A stretch of DNA of 64,000 nucleotides, taken from assembly GCA_016192075.1 (NCBI GenBank), contig JACPUU010000022.1, positions 179,852-243,851 of the forward strand. The letters are read 5' to 3'. Shown in pieces: positions 16,167 through 24,413 of this stretch (positions are counted from its first letter, which is position 1; the number at the start of each line of letters is the position of its first letter). The notes under the pieces were generated by a model. That model was not told where the DNA came from. It saw nothing but the letters and a program-made list of their open reading frames with translations, and ran no database searches. Origin of the DNA: Bacteroidota bacterium (GTDB lineage Bacteria > Bacteroidota > Bacteroidia > Flavobacteriales_D > Crocinitomicaceae). The position numbers and the translations under genes are program-made.

Positions 16167-17261
16167 TTATACATTTGAAACCTTGCATTGCGGTGAGATC
16201 AACTGGTACATTTCATCATTCCACTCTTTTCCTTCTGCCAGCAATTGTCTTAGTTTTATAAAATCAACTTCGCGGTTATCTTTTGGTCCTTCGTTGAATG
16301 CTTTGAATCCGGCTTTTGCTTCTGTCATCATGTTCAGGGCAAGCCAGTCTCTGTTTGATTCCTTATTCAGATCCCAATGCTCCAGCTTTTTCTTGCGGAT
16401 TGAATTGATGGTTTTGCTGAGGCAATTTGGAAAAGTAAGCATCAGTTTGGTGCATAATTTTTCAACCGCTTCATCCAGTAAAGAGAGGTCCATAACACCG
16501 GTTTTTACTAATTCTTTTGCCTTGTCAAGCGCTTCTCCTTTTTTAGGAAGACCATAAATAATCTGCCCGGTTTTTGCACTGACCCAACGATCTGTCCGCA
16601 CCAGTGGGTTTGGAACAAATACGCCATCTATTTTTAATGCCGGAACAATTTCTGTGAGCAAACCATAACGCAGGGCCTCGTGTGCTGACCATGGATCACA
16701 GGCGGTACACGAAATCATGGCCCGTTCAATGCCAACATACAAATGCAGAAAATCAGTAGACCCACCGTCAGGTGCACTGCCGTGTTTTGGTCCGGCTTGC
16801 CCGAACCGGGCCATATCCTGTGCAATGGAATAATCACACGCCATTCCAATTTCCTGTCCGCCGCCAATGCGCATTCCGTTTGCGCGGCAGATTACCGGTT
16901 TGTCACACATCAAAATGGCAGAAACCATGTCATTGAACAAACGCATGTATTGTTTATACTCCTGCGGATTTCCGGCATAGTATTCAGCATATTCCTTGGT
17001 ATTGCCTCCCGTACAAAAGGCTTTGTCTCCGACTCCGGTAAATACAACAGCAACAACACTACGGTCATTGGACGCTTCCCGGAATGCCAGAATTATTTCT
17101 TTCACTGCACCCGTCGTATACGAGTTAAATTGTGCCGGATTATTGAGATAGATCCACGCATTGAATAAACCCGAAACCGGTTTTCCGGCAGTATCTTTTG
17201 CCGGTTTTTTTTCAAAAATGATTTCGGTGTATGTATGTTCAACCAGGTTATGATTTTTCAT
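16167..17261 (-). CDS. oah: 6-oxocyclohex-1-ene-1-carbonyl-CoA hydrolase (ring-opening)
   Basis: This 364-residue BamA/Oah-type crotonase is the marker gene for anaerobic aromatic degradation. Highly recognisable stretches are NAWIYLNNPAQFNSYTT, FTGVGDKAFCTGGNTKEYAE, RANGMRIGGGQEIGMACD and GQAGPKHGSAPDGGSTDF. The enzyme hydrates the ring ketone and cleaves the C-C bond to give 3-hydroxypimelyl-CoA. Length fits the family (about 360-380). Alternative functions within the superfamily are unlikely, because the NTKEYAE and PKHGSA segments are specific to BamA as far as I know. It follows had by 20 bp. Confidence 0.95.
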   Translation of the reverse strand: MKNHNLVEHTYTEIIFEKKPAKDTAGKPVSGLFNAWIYLNNPAQFNSYTTGAVKEIILAFREASNDRSVVAVVFTGVGDKAFCTGGNTKEYAEYYAGNPQEYKQYMRLFNDMVSAILMCDKPVICRANGMRIGGGQEIGMACDYSIAQDMARFGQAGPKHGSAPDGGSTDFLHLYVGIERAMISCTACDPWSAHEALRYGLLTEIVPALKIDGVFVPNPLVRTDRWVSAKTGQIIYGLPKKGEALDKAKELVKTGVMDLSLLDEAVEKLCTKLMLTFPNCLSKTINSIRKKKLEHWDLNKESNRDWLALNMMTEAKAGFKAFNEGPKDNREVDFIKLRQLLAEGKEWNDEMYQLISPQCKVSNV

Positions 17262-17281
17262 AGTTCAGCTTTTTTTATTTA

Positions 17282-18340
17282 TTACTTAAAATCAGGTACA
17301 AGTACTGATCGCTTATCGTATTTATGGTGTAAGGTGTTTTCAAAAACTTCATTGATTTCAGACATTGGAAACGTTTGTACAAAGTCACTGATCTGAAGTT
17401 TATCTGAGTTAATCAGTTCAACAACTTCAGGATAAAGTTCTGGTTTGCATCCCCAGGTTCCGATCACTTTAGCATCGAAAGCCATCAGGTTGCTCAGCCT
17501 GATCTCAAGTTTATCCATCGTAAACCCGACAATGCTCAGCGTGGAGGTATAGGTTATTAAACTGAATGCAAGGTCCTGCCCGGCAGTTGTACCTGAAAAT
17601 TCAAAAATTTTCCAGCCGTATTTTGAAACACCCAGCTCTTTTGCAATTGTTTTAACCTTCTCTTTTATTTCTTTCTGATTCAGTCCTTTTGAATTGATAA
17701 TTGCATCAGCACCTTTTAATTTTGCCTGGGTCAGTTTTGCGTCATTAATATCAATGACAATCACTTTTGCTCCCATTATTTTAGCAATGAGTGCACCGTA
17801 AATACCCACACCGCCGGCACCAATGACAATGGCCAGATCACCTGCTTCGAGTTCTGATTTTTTGATCACCTGGTAAGGTGTGGAAATGGCATCGGCAATG
17901 ACTGCCAGCTGCTCGAGCGAGTATTTTTTCAGAATTGAATCAGGCACAGGGCAGAGGTATTTTGCAGGTACAACAATGTGTGATGCAAATCCGCCGTGGA
18001 AATCATTCCCGGGCATGAGTTGATTCTGACACATGTTGCTTCTGCCTTTGTTGCAGAGCTCACAATTACCGCAAGGCAAAACGGCTGGTATGATAACATT
18101 TTTATTTTTGAGCTGATCAGGTCCGGCAATAACGACGCCGCTGATTTCATGTCCTAAGGTCAGGGGAAGTTCTTTTTTTGTGCGGACTCCCTGATGCCAA
18201 AAACTCAGGTCGGTATGACAAACCCCACACCCTGCAATTTTTACCAGGGCCTCTCCCTCTTTCAGTTCAGGCAGTTTATTTTCAACCAACTTGAACTTTT
18301 CATTCAGTGCGGTCATTTGCCATTGTTTCAGTGTTTCCAT
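17282..18340 (-). CDS. had: 6-hydroxycyclohex-1-ene-1-carbonyl-CoA dehydrogenase
   Basis: This 352-residue medium-chain zinc dehydrogenase has catalytic zinc residues in GCGVCHTDL (Cys41) and LGHEISG (His64, Glu65), structural zinc cysteines 90, 93, 96 and 104, and the NAD-binding IGAGGVG near 172. The stretch WHQGVRTKKELPLTLGHEISG resembles Had of Thauera. Had oxidises the alcohol made by Dch to 6-oxocyclohex-1-ene-1-carbonyl-CoA, the substrate of Oah. Zinc dehydrogenases are numerous, so the specific call depends on adjacency to oah and dch. Confidence 0.88.
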   Translation of the reverse strand: METLKQWQMTALNEKFKLVENKLPELKEGEALVKIAGCGVCHTDLSFWHQGVRTKKELPLTLGHEISGVVIAGPDQLKNKNVIIPAVLPCGNCELCNKGRSNMCQNQLMPGNDFHGGFASHIVVPAKYLCPVPDSILKKYSLEQLAVIADAISTPYQVIKKSELEAGDLAIVIGAGGVGIYGALIAKIMGAKVIVIDINDAKLTQAKLKGADAIINSKGLNQKEIKEKVKTIAKELGVSKYGWKIFEFSGTTAGQDLAFSLITYTSTLSIVGFTMDKLEIRLSNLMAFDAKVIGTWGCKPELYPEVVELINSDKLQISDFVQTFPMSEINEVFENTLHHKYDKRSVLVPDFK

Positions 18341-18349
18341 ACGAAGATT

Positions 18350-19609
18350 TTACAGGTTCATATTTTCAAAAAGAATCGCTGTTCCCTGTCCGCCGCCAAT
18401 GCAGGCCGAGGCAATTCCATATTTTACGTTTCGCTGATTCATAGCCCGGGAAATGGTCAGCGATAACCGGGTACCGGTTGCCGCCAGCGGATGTCCCAGC
18501 GCAATTGCTCCGCCATTCACATTACAGATATCGCGGTTCAAACCAAGTTCTTTTTCACAACCAATAAACTGTGCGGCAAATGCTTCATTTATTTCTACCA
18601 GCCCAATATCCTTCAATGAAAGTCCGGTCATTTCCAGGAGTAATTTAATGGCGGGTACAGGTCCAAGTCCCATTACATTAGGATCCAATGCGCTTGTGGC
18701 TGAAGCAACAATTCGGGTTAAGGGTTTCAATCCCTTTGCACGCACAAATGCTTCTCCGGCAACCACAACCGAAGCAGCGCCGTCCACAATTCCGCTTGAA
18801 TTTGCAGCAGTTTGAACCCCGTCACGCGCAAAAACGGATGGTAATTTGGCCATGGCTTCCAGGTTGGAAGGGCGCACATTCTCATCCAGTGAAAAATCAA
18901 CGGCTTTATTCTGGAGAAAAACTTTGCGCGGTTTCAATCCCTCTCCTTCAAAAACCGTTGAATTCATTTTAATTATTTCGTCATCAAAAAAGCCGGAAGC
19001 CTTTGCTGCGATGTATCGGTCTACCGAAAGTTTTGCAAATTCGTTTGCATCTGCTTTGGTTATGTTGTGTTTCTGCGCCACATTTTCAGCAGTGCATCCC
19101 ATTGGCACTGCAGCGGTATCATTAAGCGCTTCCCACAACATGTCCTTGAAGTCAATTTTACCCAGCGCATATCCCATTCTGTTCCCAAAACTAACGGTTG
19201 GTGAAAGGGTCATGTTTTCTGTTCCGCCGCAAAGGGCTGTATCTGCTTTTCCAAGGGTGATTTGTTCAGCACCGGCAATGATTGTTTCAAATCCGGAACC
19301 GCAAATTCGCTGAAGCATGACTGCAGGAACACCCACCGGAATGTGCGCATATAATCCAATATGTCGTGGCAAAAAATAAGAGTCTGCTGAAGATTGACCA
19401 ATGTTGGCGTAAAGCAACTGATCAATATCGCCGGGCTGAATTCCGGATTTTTCAATCGCTGCTTTTGTTGCAAAAATTCCAAGATCTGTTGGAGAAACCT
19501 GCCCCAGGGTTCCGCATAATTTTCCAAACGGAGTCCGGGCGCCGTTGACCAGGTAGATGTTATCGTAAACAATTCCTATTCCTTTGGTTTTATCGTGATA
19601 CGCTTTCAT
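18350..19609 (-). CDS. Acyl-CoA thiolase (acetyl-CoA acyltransferase)
   Basis: This 419-residue type II thiolase has the acyl-accepting Cys103 in RICGSGFE, the GHPLAATG histidine (His373) and the second catalytic Cys403 in CIGGGQG. It probably cleaves 3-oxopimelyl-CoA into glutaryl-CoA and acetyl-CoA after the dehydrogenase encoded downstream. The N-terminus carries about 17 residues before the usual IYLVNGARTPFG. No other in-frame ATG exists before residue 98, so the start at 19609 stands, and it overlaps the preceding gene by 20 bp. Confidence 0.87.
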   Translation of the reverse strand: MKAYHDKTKGIGIVYDNIYLVNGARTPFGKLCGTLGQVSPTDLGIFATKAAIEKSGIQPGDIDQLLYANIGQSSADSYFLPRHIGLYAHIPVGVPAVMLQRICGSGFETIIAGAEQITLGKADTALCGGTENMTLSPTVSFGNRMGYALGKIDFKDMLWEALNDTAAVPMGCTAENVAQKHNITKADANEFAKLSVDRYIAAKASGFFDDEIIKMNSTVFEGEGLKPRKVFLQNKAVDFSLDENVRPSNLEAMAKLPSVFARDGVQTAANSSGIVDGAASVVVAGEAFVRAKGLKPLTRIVASATSALDPNVMGLGPVPAIKLLLEMTGLSLKDIGLVEINEAFAAQFIGCEKELGLNRDICNVNGGAIALGHPLAATGTRLSLTISRAMNQRNVKYGIASACIGGGQGTAILFENMNL

Positions 19610-21464
19610 TGTCAGTTGATTTTTTTTCGGTTGTTAGTTGATTATTCTCACGCGTCCATGCCTTTTGTGCAATGATTGCTGCCCCCAGCGAAACCAGGTG
19701 CTGCGGTTCGTCCGGCACCAGGATATTCTGATTGAGCCGTTCTGAAAGTAACGATTGTAAATACGAATGATTGGCTATAACCCCACCTACCATGACGGTT
19801 GGAACACCGGGAACCAATTTCATTTTTGCCACCCGGTTGGCAATGGAGAGGTAAATTCCCCGGGCGGTATCTTCAATGGAAATACCATCGAAAATCCATT
19901 TCATAATTTCGGTTTTGGCAAACACCGTACAAAAAGAATTCAGTTCCTTGTCATAATTTGACTGAGCAGCCAGGTGACTCATTTCAGAAACCGGTATTTC
20001 AGCGCGCTCGGCAATCTCTGCTAAAAAAGAACCAGTTCCGGCGGCGCATTTATCATTCATGTAAAAATTCAGCACGTTGTCAGCCTCATCGCAATGAATG
20101 ATTTTAATGTCTTCCCCGCCGATGTCGATGATGTTTTTGGCTCCTTTAAAATCACGTGAAACACCCGCTGCAGCGCAGTTAATTTCTGTTTTAATAATGT
20201 CAGATTCAATAAAATGTTTTCGACCGTAGCCGGTAGCGCAACTGTATTTGATATCAAAGTCAGAATGAATGGCCTGCATGACCTGCCGGTGTAAAATACG
20301 TTCCTTGTTCAGCGTTGGAATAATAAACCGGAATACGGCATTTTGGGAATCGTCAATCACGGTAAATTTGATGTAGGCTGATCCCAGATCAACGCCTAAA
20401 AAACAAGGACCTCCCTGGTAAACGATGGATGATTTTTTGTTTCTGACAATTCCTTTTTGCACAATATTTCTGTTGACAACGCCGGCTGCTCCCGGAACGC
20501 GTGAGGTAATATTTTTATTTGTCATGGCCTTCACCATGTTGGTAAAAGCCAGGTTGAGGGAAGTGCGCACGTAGTGCTTTTTACCGTACTCCACTATTTT
20601 GCCGTTGAAATAATCAATCTCCGTCTGGCGGTTATTGATGACATCTCCTGCCAGCGAGGGAAAGTGGTTTCCTCCTTTTTTGAGGTAGCGCATACAGCTC
20701 CGGATAAAATCATCCGGAAAACGTATTTTCTCTGCCTCGGCAACAACCACCGCCTCATTAATAATCTGTTCAATCAGTTCAACGGTATCACCATCTGCCA
20801 TGGCCTCAGCCATGGTTAACCGGCCCACACCACACAAGGCACTTAAAGAAGAATTCAAAATGGTTTTTTCCCAGATACGCTTGATAATTTCAAACGAGTT
20901 GACATCTTTGGTCAACAATCCGGCATCTGTCAGTAATCTTGCAAATTCGGCTGCTTTTTCAGCGCGGTTATCATCAATCGATCCCAGGTAATTTGGCGGA
21001 GTAAAAAAATTCACATTCACGCAATTCGGTGCTGTCAGGTTACCGGCATAGTTTACAACCATGCGAAGAATTTTATCAGATCCGAAAACAGGAATCAAAA
21101 GGCTCTCAACATCAATTCCGTTTTGAGCGGAAATGATGGTTACTTTATCGGTATACAGTTTCAGTGCTTTCTGCGCAGCATCTTTTATCTGGTATGATTT
21201 TAATGCAAAAACAATGTAATCCGGATCTACCTTTGCATCAGCCATTTCATCCATGGTTTCATAAACCTGGTCAAATAAAACAGTTGCTTTCATTTTTCCT
21301 TCTAACCTGATTCCCTCACTTTTGATCAGGTTCAGTTTTATTTTATTCCGGACACAGAGACTTACCTCACACCCTTCCTGTTTCAAAAGCGCGGCCATAA
21401 TCATACCAACCGGCCCAATGCCGATGATTGCAACTTTGATTGGTTGTTTAGCTGCCTTATCCAT
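19590..21464 (-). CDS. Fusion of ketopantoate-reductase-like dehydrogenase and BcrA/HgdC-type ATPase
   Basis: This 624-residue protein has two domains. Residues 8-320 resemble the ketopantoate reductase (ApbA/PanE) family: GIGPVG dinucleotide motif at 15-20, AQNGID at 113-118, and WEKTILNSSLSAL at 198-210 containing the lysine and asparagine conserved in the family. After a short linker, residues 354-600 form a complete activator ATPase of the BadF/BadG/BcrA/BcrD/HgdC family: GVDLGS (357-362), DIGGED (447-452), NDKCAAGTGSFL with Cys473, FCTVFAKTE with Cys512, and VGGVIAN. The two cysteines would bridge a [4Fe-4S] between two monomers. The gene overlaps the dehydratase-like gene before it by 8 bp, so the two probably work together. 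I know no characterised protein with this architecture, and substrate and reaction are unknown. Confidence 0.82.
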   Translation of the reverse strand: MDKAAKQPIKVAIIGIGPVGMIMAALLKQEGCEVSLCVRNKIKLNLIKSEGIRLEGKMKATVLFDQVYETMDEMADAKVDPDYIVFALKSYQIKDAAQKALKLYTDKVTIISAQNGIDVESLLIPVFGSDKILRMVVNYAGNLTAPNCVNVNFFTPPNYLGSIDDNRAEKAAEFARLLTDAGLLTKDVNSFEIIKRIWEKTILNSSLSALCGVGRLTMAEAMADGDTVELIEQIINEAVVVAEAEKIRFPDDFIRSCMRYLKKGGNHFPSLAGDVINNRQTEIDYFNGKIVEYGKKHYVRTSLNLAFTNMVKAMTNKNITSRVPGAAGVVNRNIVQKGIVRNKKSSIVYQGGPCFLGVDLGSAYIKFTVIDDSQNAVFRFIIPTLNKERILHRQVMQAIHSDFDIKYSCATGYGRKHFIESDIIKTEINCAAAGVSRDFKGAKNIIDIGGEDIKIIHCDEADNVLNFYMNDKCAAGTGSFLAEIAERAEIPVSEMSHLAAQSNYDKELNSFCTVFAKTEIMKWIFDGISIEDTARGIYLSIANRVAKMKLVPGVPTVMVGGVIANHSYLQSLLSERLNQNILVPDEPQHLVSLGAAIIAQKAWTRENNQLTTEKKSTDNESVSR

Positions 21465-22677
21465 GGTTCACTTTTAAATCCTGCAACTGCTCAACAAACG
21501 TTTCAATTTTTGTGACGCTTTGTCCTTCGCTGAAAAATCGTAAATCACACAGGTCCCCTTCAATGATGAGCGCGGGCACCCCGGTTTCTTCTTTCAGCCG
21601 CTGGGGCATTCCAAATTTTGCATTTGAATTATTGAAACAGGTTTTGGAGTCGTGATAGACAATTCCATCAATCTTATATTCTTCAAACCAGGCTTTGAGC
21701 ATTTTCATTTTTGCCTTTTCACTCCGGTTAATGAAAATCTCAGTGTATGCAAGGGCCGTTGATTCAAACGGATTATTTTCATCAAACCGGTCAAAAACCC
21801 AGCTGCTGCAATAAGTTGAGGCAACCACAGCGGCATTGTTCTGATTGAAAAGATCACTGAACATTCTAAGTTTCCCCCAGATGGGCATGCCCTCCCAAAA
21901 AATGCGGGTGCTTGCTTTTGGTAAAAATCCGGTTTTGTTTTTTACGTTACTTTCTAATTCATTCAGCAAGGTGGTATAGTAATCTTTGGCAAGCTGCGTT
22001 CCCCGCAAAACAACGATTGGCCCCATGTGTATGGTTCCGTCAAAAAAGCTCAGCGGTGCGATAGCTGCTGTAGATGTTTTTAATACTTTCTGCCACAAAA
22101 GTGTAGCTTCTTTACTCAATTTGACTACTTCCCTGAAACGGTCGATGTCAAATTTATTACCGCTTACCTGTTCGCAAACGGGAATCATTTTTTTGAATTG
22201 TTTAACTACCAGTTCAACTTCGTCTGAACTGACTTCATCCAGGTATCGGGGAGGTTGAATACCCACAATCGGGCATTTGAACTGATCTGCATAAAACGTA
22301 AACCAATCTTCTACTTCACGGCATTGATTGGTATTGTAGGCAATAAGATCTGGCTTTGGAATTCCCTGCATTTTATAATGACTTTGCAGGGGTGATTGTT
22401 TTTTCAAAAAAGCGCCGATATCTGCCGTGGTATACGAACAAACGTGTCCGGAATAACCGCATTTGATGGCTTCCGGAATATAGTCCATGGCAGTGCGTGT
22501 GGCTCCCAGCAGCGCACCGTGATTCTCCGGAAAATAAACTTCAAAACCAAATGACCGCAGGAGTTCAGCCGGGCCAACACTCGTACACCAGGCAATTTTT
22601 TTGGTACCTGATTCCAGGGAGAGAAAATAGTCTCCCATGATTTTTTTCATTAAATCGGTGGCTGCTATTTTGTACAT
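21457..22677 (-). CDS. 2-hydroxyacyl-CoA dehydratase / BcrC-family subunit, single copy
   Basis: This 406-residue member of the HgdB/FldC/BcrB-BcrC family has three cysteines, in GHVCSY (Cys80), TNQCRE (Cys119) and SKTCFN (Cys347). They fall in the positions of the family cluster ligands (compare Cys80, Cys107 and Cys337 of the BcrC encoded upstream). It is clearly a different branch from bcrB and bcrC here. Family members are usually paired subunits. A lone subunit recalls the homodimeric double-cubane-cluster proteins that work with their own activator ATPase. The neighbour at 19590, overlapping by 8 bp, supplies such an ATPase. Candidate reactions are dehydration of a 2-hydroxyacyl-CoA or ATP-driven reduction of a difficult substrate, and neither is demonstrated. 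Confidence 0.82.
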   Translation of the reverse strand: MYKIAATDLMKKIMGDYFLSLESGTKKIAWCTSVGPAELLRSFGFEVYFPENHGALLGATRTAMDYIPEAIKCGYSGHVCSYTTADIGAFLKKQSPLQSHYKMQGIPKPDLIAYNTNQCREVEDWFTFYADQFKCPIVGIQPPRYLDEVSSDEVELVVKQFKKMIPVCEQVSGNKFDIDRFREVVKLSKEATLLWQKVLKTSTAAIAPLSFFDGTIHMGPIVVLRGTQLAKDYYTTLLNELESNVKNKTGFLPKASTRIFWEGMPIWGKLRMFSDLFNQNNAAVVASTYCSSWVFDRFDENNPFESTALAYTEIFINRSEKAKMKMLKAWFEEYKIDGIVYHDSKTCFNNSNAKFGMPQRLKEETGVPALIIEGDLCDLRFFSEGQSVTKIETFVEQLQDLKVNHG

Positions 22678-24413
22678 TTTTTTACACTGTTTAGTTCTTC
22701 CAGGTGAATGACATACACTTCTTCTTCAACTGGAACATTTTCACCGTAGAGATTCAATAAATGCGCCTTGTATTTTTCAAGCACATTTTTAGGAGCCATT
22801 TTCATGGATGGGGTAAGCGTTTTATGATCCAGTGACAATTCATCCATAATTATTGCGGCCGATTTCACTTTTGAAAATTTTTGACCAATGCTGTCATTGG
22901 CAATATGCAGGCAGCCGGTAAGACATCTTCCCAGTTCATTTAAGTTCCTCGGGCAAAAGCATCCTTCTTCCGGTGTCAGTTCATAATCTGGTGTCTCCAG
23001 TAATTTTTTGTTAGGGAAAATAAGTGCCACCGGGTGATCTTCTCCGCTACCAGAAACAATGGCATATTGAACGTAATGACATTTTAATTCGATTTGTTTT
23101 TCCAGATCCGTCGGAATCACTTTTTCGCCGTTGGAGAGTTTAAAAATCCGGTCTTTGCGCGAAATTAATTTTAACCCTTTTTCTGTTATGGTTCCAACGT
23201 CTCCGGTACGATACCAGCCATCAGCTGTAAAGGCTCCCGCATTGGCTTCGTCATTTTTATAATACCCAACCATGACATTGGGTCCCTTTACCTGTATTTC
23301 GTCCTCTTCTCCAATCCGGATGGTGACCCCGGGAATTGGTTTTCCAACTACACCGTTTTCACGTTTCAGCGCAGGATCGGTCAGTGTGCAGCAGGGTGAC
23401 GTTTCTGTCAGACCCCAGCCTTCAATCACTTTAATGTTTCTTTTTTCAAATTCATTGGAAAGTTTTTCGGGAAGTGCAGCCGCCGCAGTGAAAATAAATT
23501 TAAGTCCCGAATTAAAAAACTGGTCTTCTGCTTCTTTGCTTTTCCGGGTAATGTCGTAAAGCATTTGGTACACTTTGGGTACACTGAAAAAAACAGTTGG
23601 TTTGACTATTTTCCAGTTTTCGAAAATGGAATTTGGGTCTCTTCCGTAACTGCTTTCCAGGTAATAGGTGGCACCGTTATACAAGGCGGTAAACAACTCA
23701 AAAATTCCGCCAAAACTATGATGCCAGGGCAGGTACGCTAAAAAACGATCGTGCTCTGAAATGTCCCAGAGTATATCCAACGCAGCTTGCTGTGATAAGA
23801 TATTTTGATGTGTCAGCTGTACGCACTTTGGTATTCCCATGGTACCGGAAGTATACATGTTCAGGCAAATGGAATCAGGGTTTATCGATTGATCCAAAAC
23901 AGATTCACCCACGGGTCTTTCAGTTAAAAGTTCAGCGAACGATTTTAACATTGGAAAACGGGAATCTGTAATCTCATCAATTGAATACAGGTGTTTTATG
24001 TTCAGATCTGTTCCCAGGTTATCCAATTGGTGCTGCCCTGCCACCAGGAGCCATTCAGCATCGGAATGACGGATCAGAAGTTCAGCCGTTTCTTTTTTGA
24101 AGTTGGCAAAAATGGGAACCACGATGCCGCCAAACGCCATTACAGCCAATTGGGCTTCAAGCATCTCCAGGCAATTTCTTGAAAAAATAACGAGTTTATC
24201 TCCTTTTGAAAAACCGGCTGCCTTTAAATTCCAGGCAATGTTATTGACGTTGTTGTATAAATAATCCCAGACAACACCTTCATACCGGCCCTCTTTATTT
24301 TTTTCCTGGTACACATACCGGTCACCAAATAGCCGGACATTCCGATCCAGTAAAATGGCGATGTTGCGGATCATCTCCCCGGGTTCAATATCGGATTTCA
24401 GTATCGCTTTCAC
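22665..24413 (-). CDS. AMP-forming acyl/aryl-CoA ligase
   Basis: This 582-residue adenylate-forming enzyme has the P-loop YTSGTMGIPK at residues 187-196, GWGLTETSPC near 334, WYRTGDVGTI near 399 and the hinge ISRKDRIFKLSNGEKVIP near 413-430. It looks more like long-chain acyl-CoA synthetases (FAA1 type, with a cysteine-containing insert FCPRNLNELGRCLTGC near 490) than like the short benzoate-CoA ligases. In context it should activate the acid that feeds the pathway, such as an aromatic, alicyclic or hydroxy acid. Specificity cannot be read from sequence. It overlaps the dehydratase-like gene by 13 bp and abuts the T9SS-protein gene. Confidence 0.8.
   Translation of the reverse strand: MKAILKSDIEPGEMIRNIAILLDRNVRLFGDRYVYQEKNKEGRYEGVVWDYLYNNVNNIAWNLKAAGFSKGDKLVIFSRNCLEMLEAQLAVMAFGGIVVPIFANFKKETAELLIRHSDAEWLLVAGQHQLDNLGTDLNIKHLYSIDEITDSRFPMLKSFAELLTERPVGESVLDQSINPDSICLNMYTSGTMGIPKCVQLTHQNILSQQAALDILWDISEHDRFLAYLPWHHSFGGIFELFTALYNGATYYLESSYGRDPNSIFENWKIVKPTVFFSVPKVYQMLYDITRKSKEAEDQFFNSGLKFIFTAAAALPEKLSNEFEKRNIKVIEGWGLTETSPCCTLTDPALKRENGVVGKPIPGVTIRIGEEDEIQVKGPNVMVGYYKNDEANAGAFTADGWYRTGDVGTITEKGLKLISRKDRIFKLSNGEKVIPTDLEKQIELKCHYVQYAIVSGSGEDHPVALIFPNKKLLETPDYELTPEEGCFCPRNLNELGRCLTGCLHIANDSIGQKFSKVKSAAIIMDELSLDHKTLTPSMKMAPKNVLEKYKAHLLNLYGENVPVEEEVYVIHLEELNSVKKCTK

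Noticed and set aside
16183..16557. Rightward open frames opposite oah, had, korA and thiolase genes
   Set aside because: They lie wholly antisense to well-conserved genes and show no recognisable domains.
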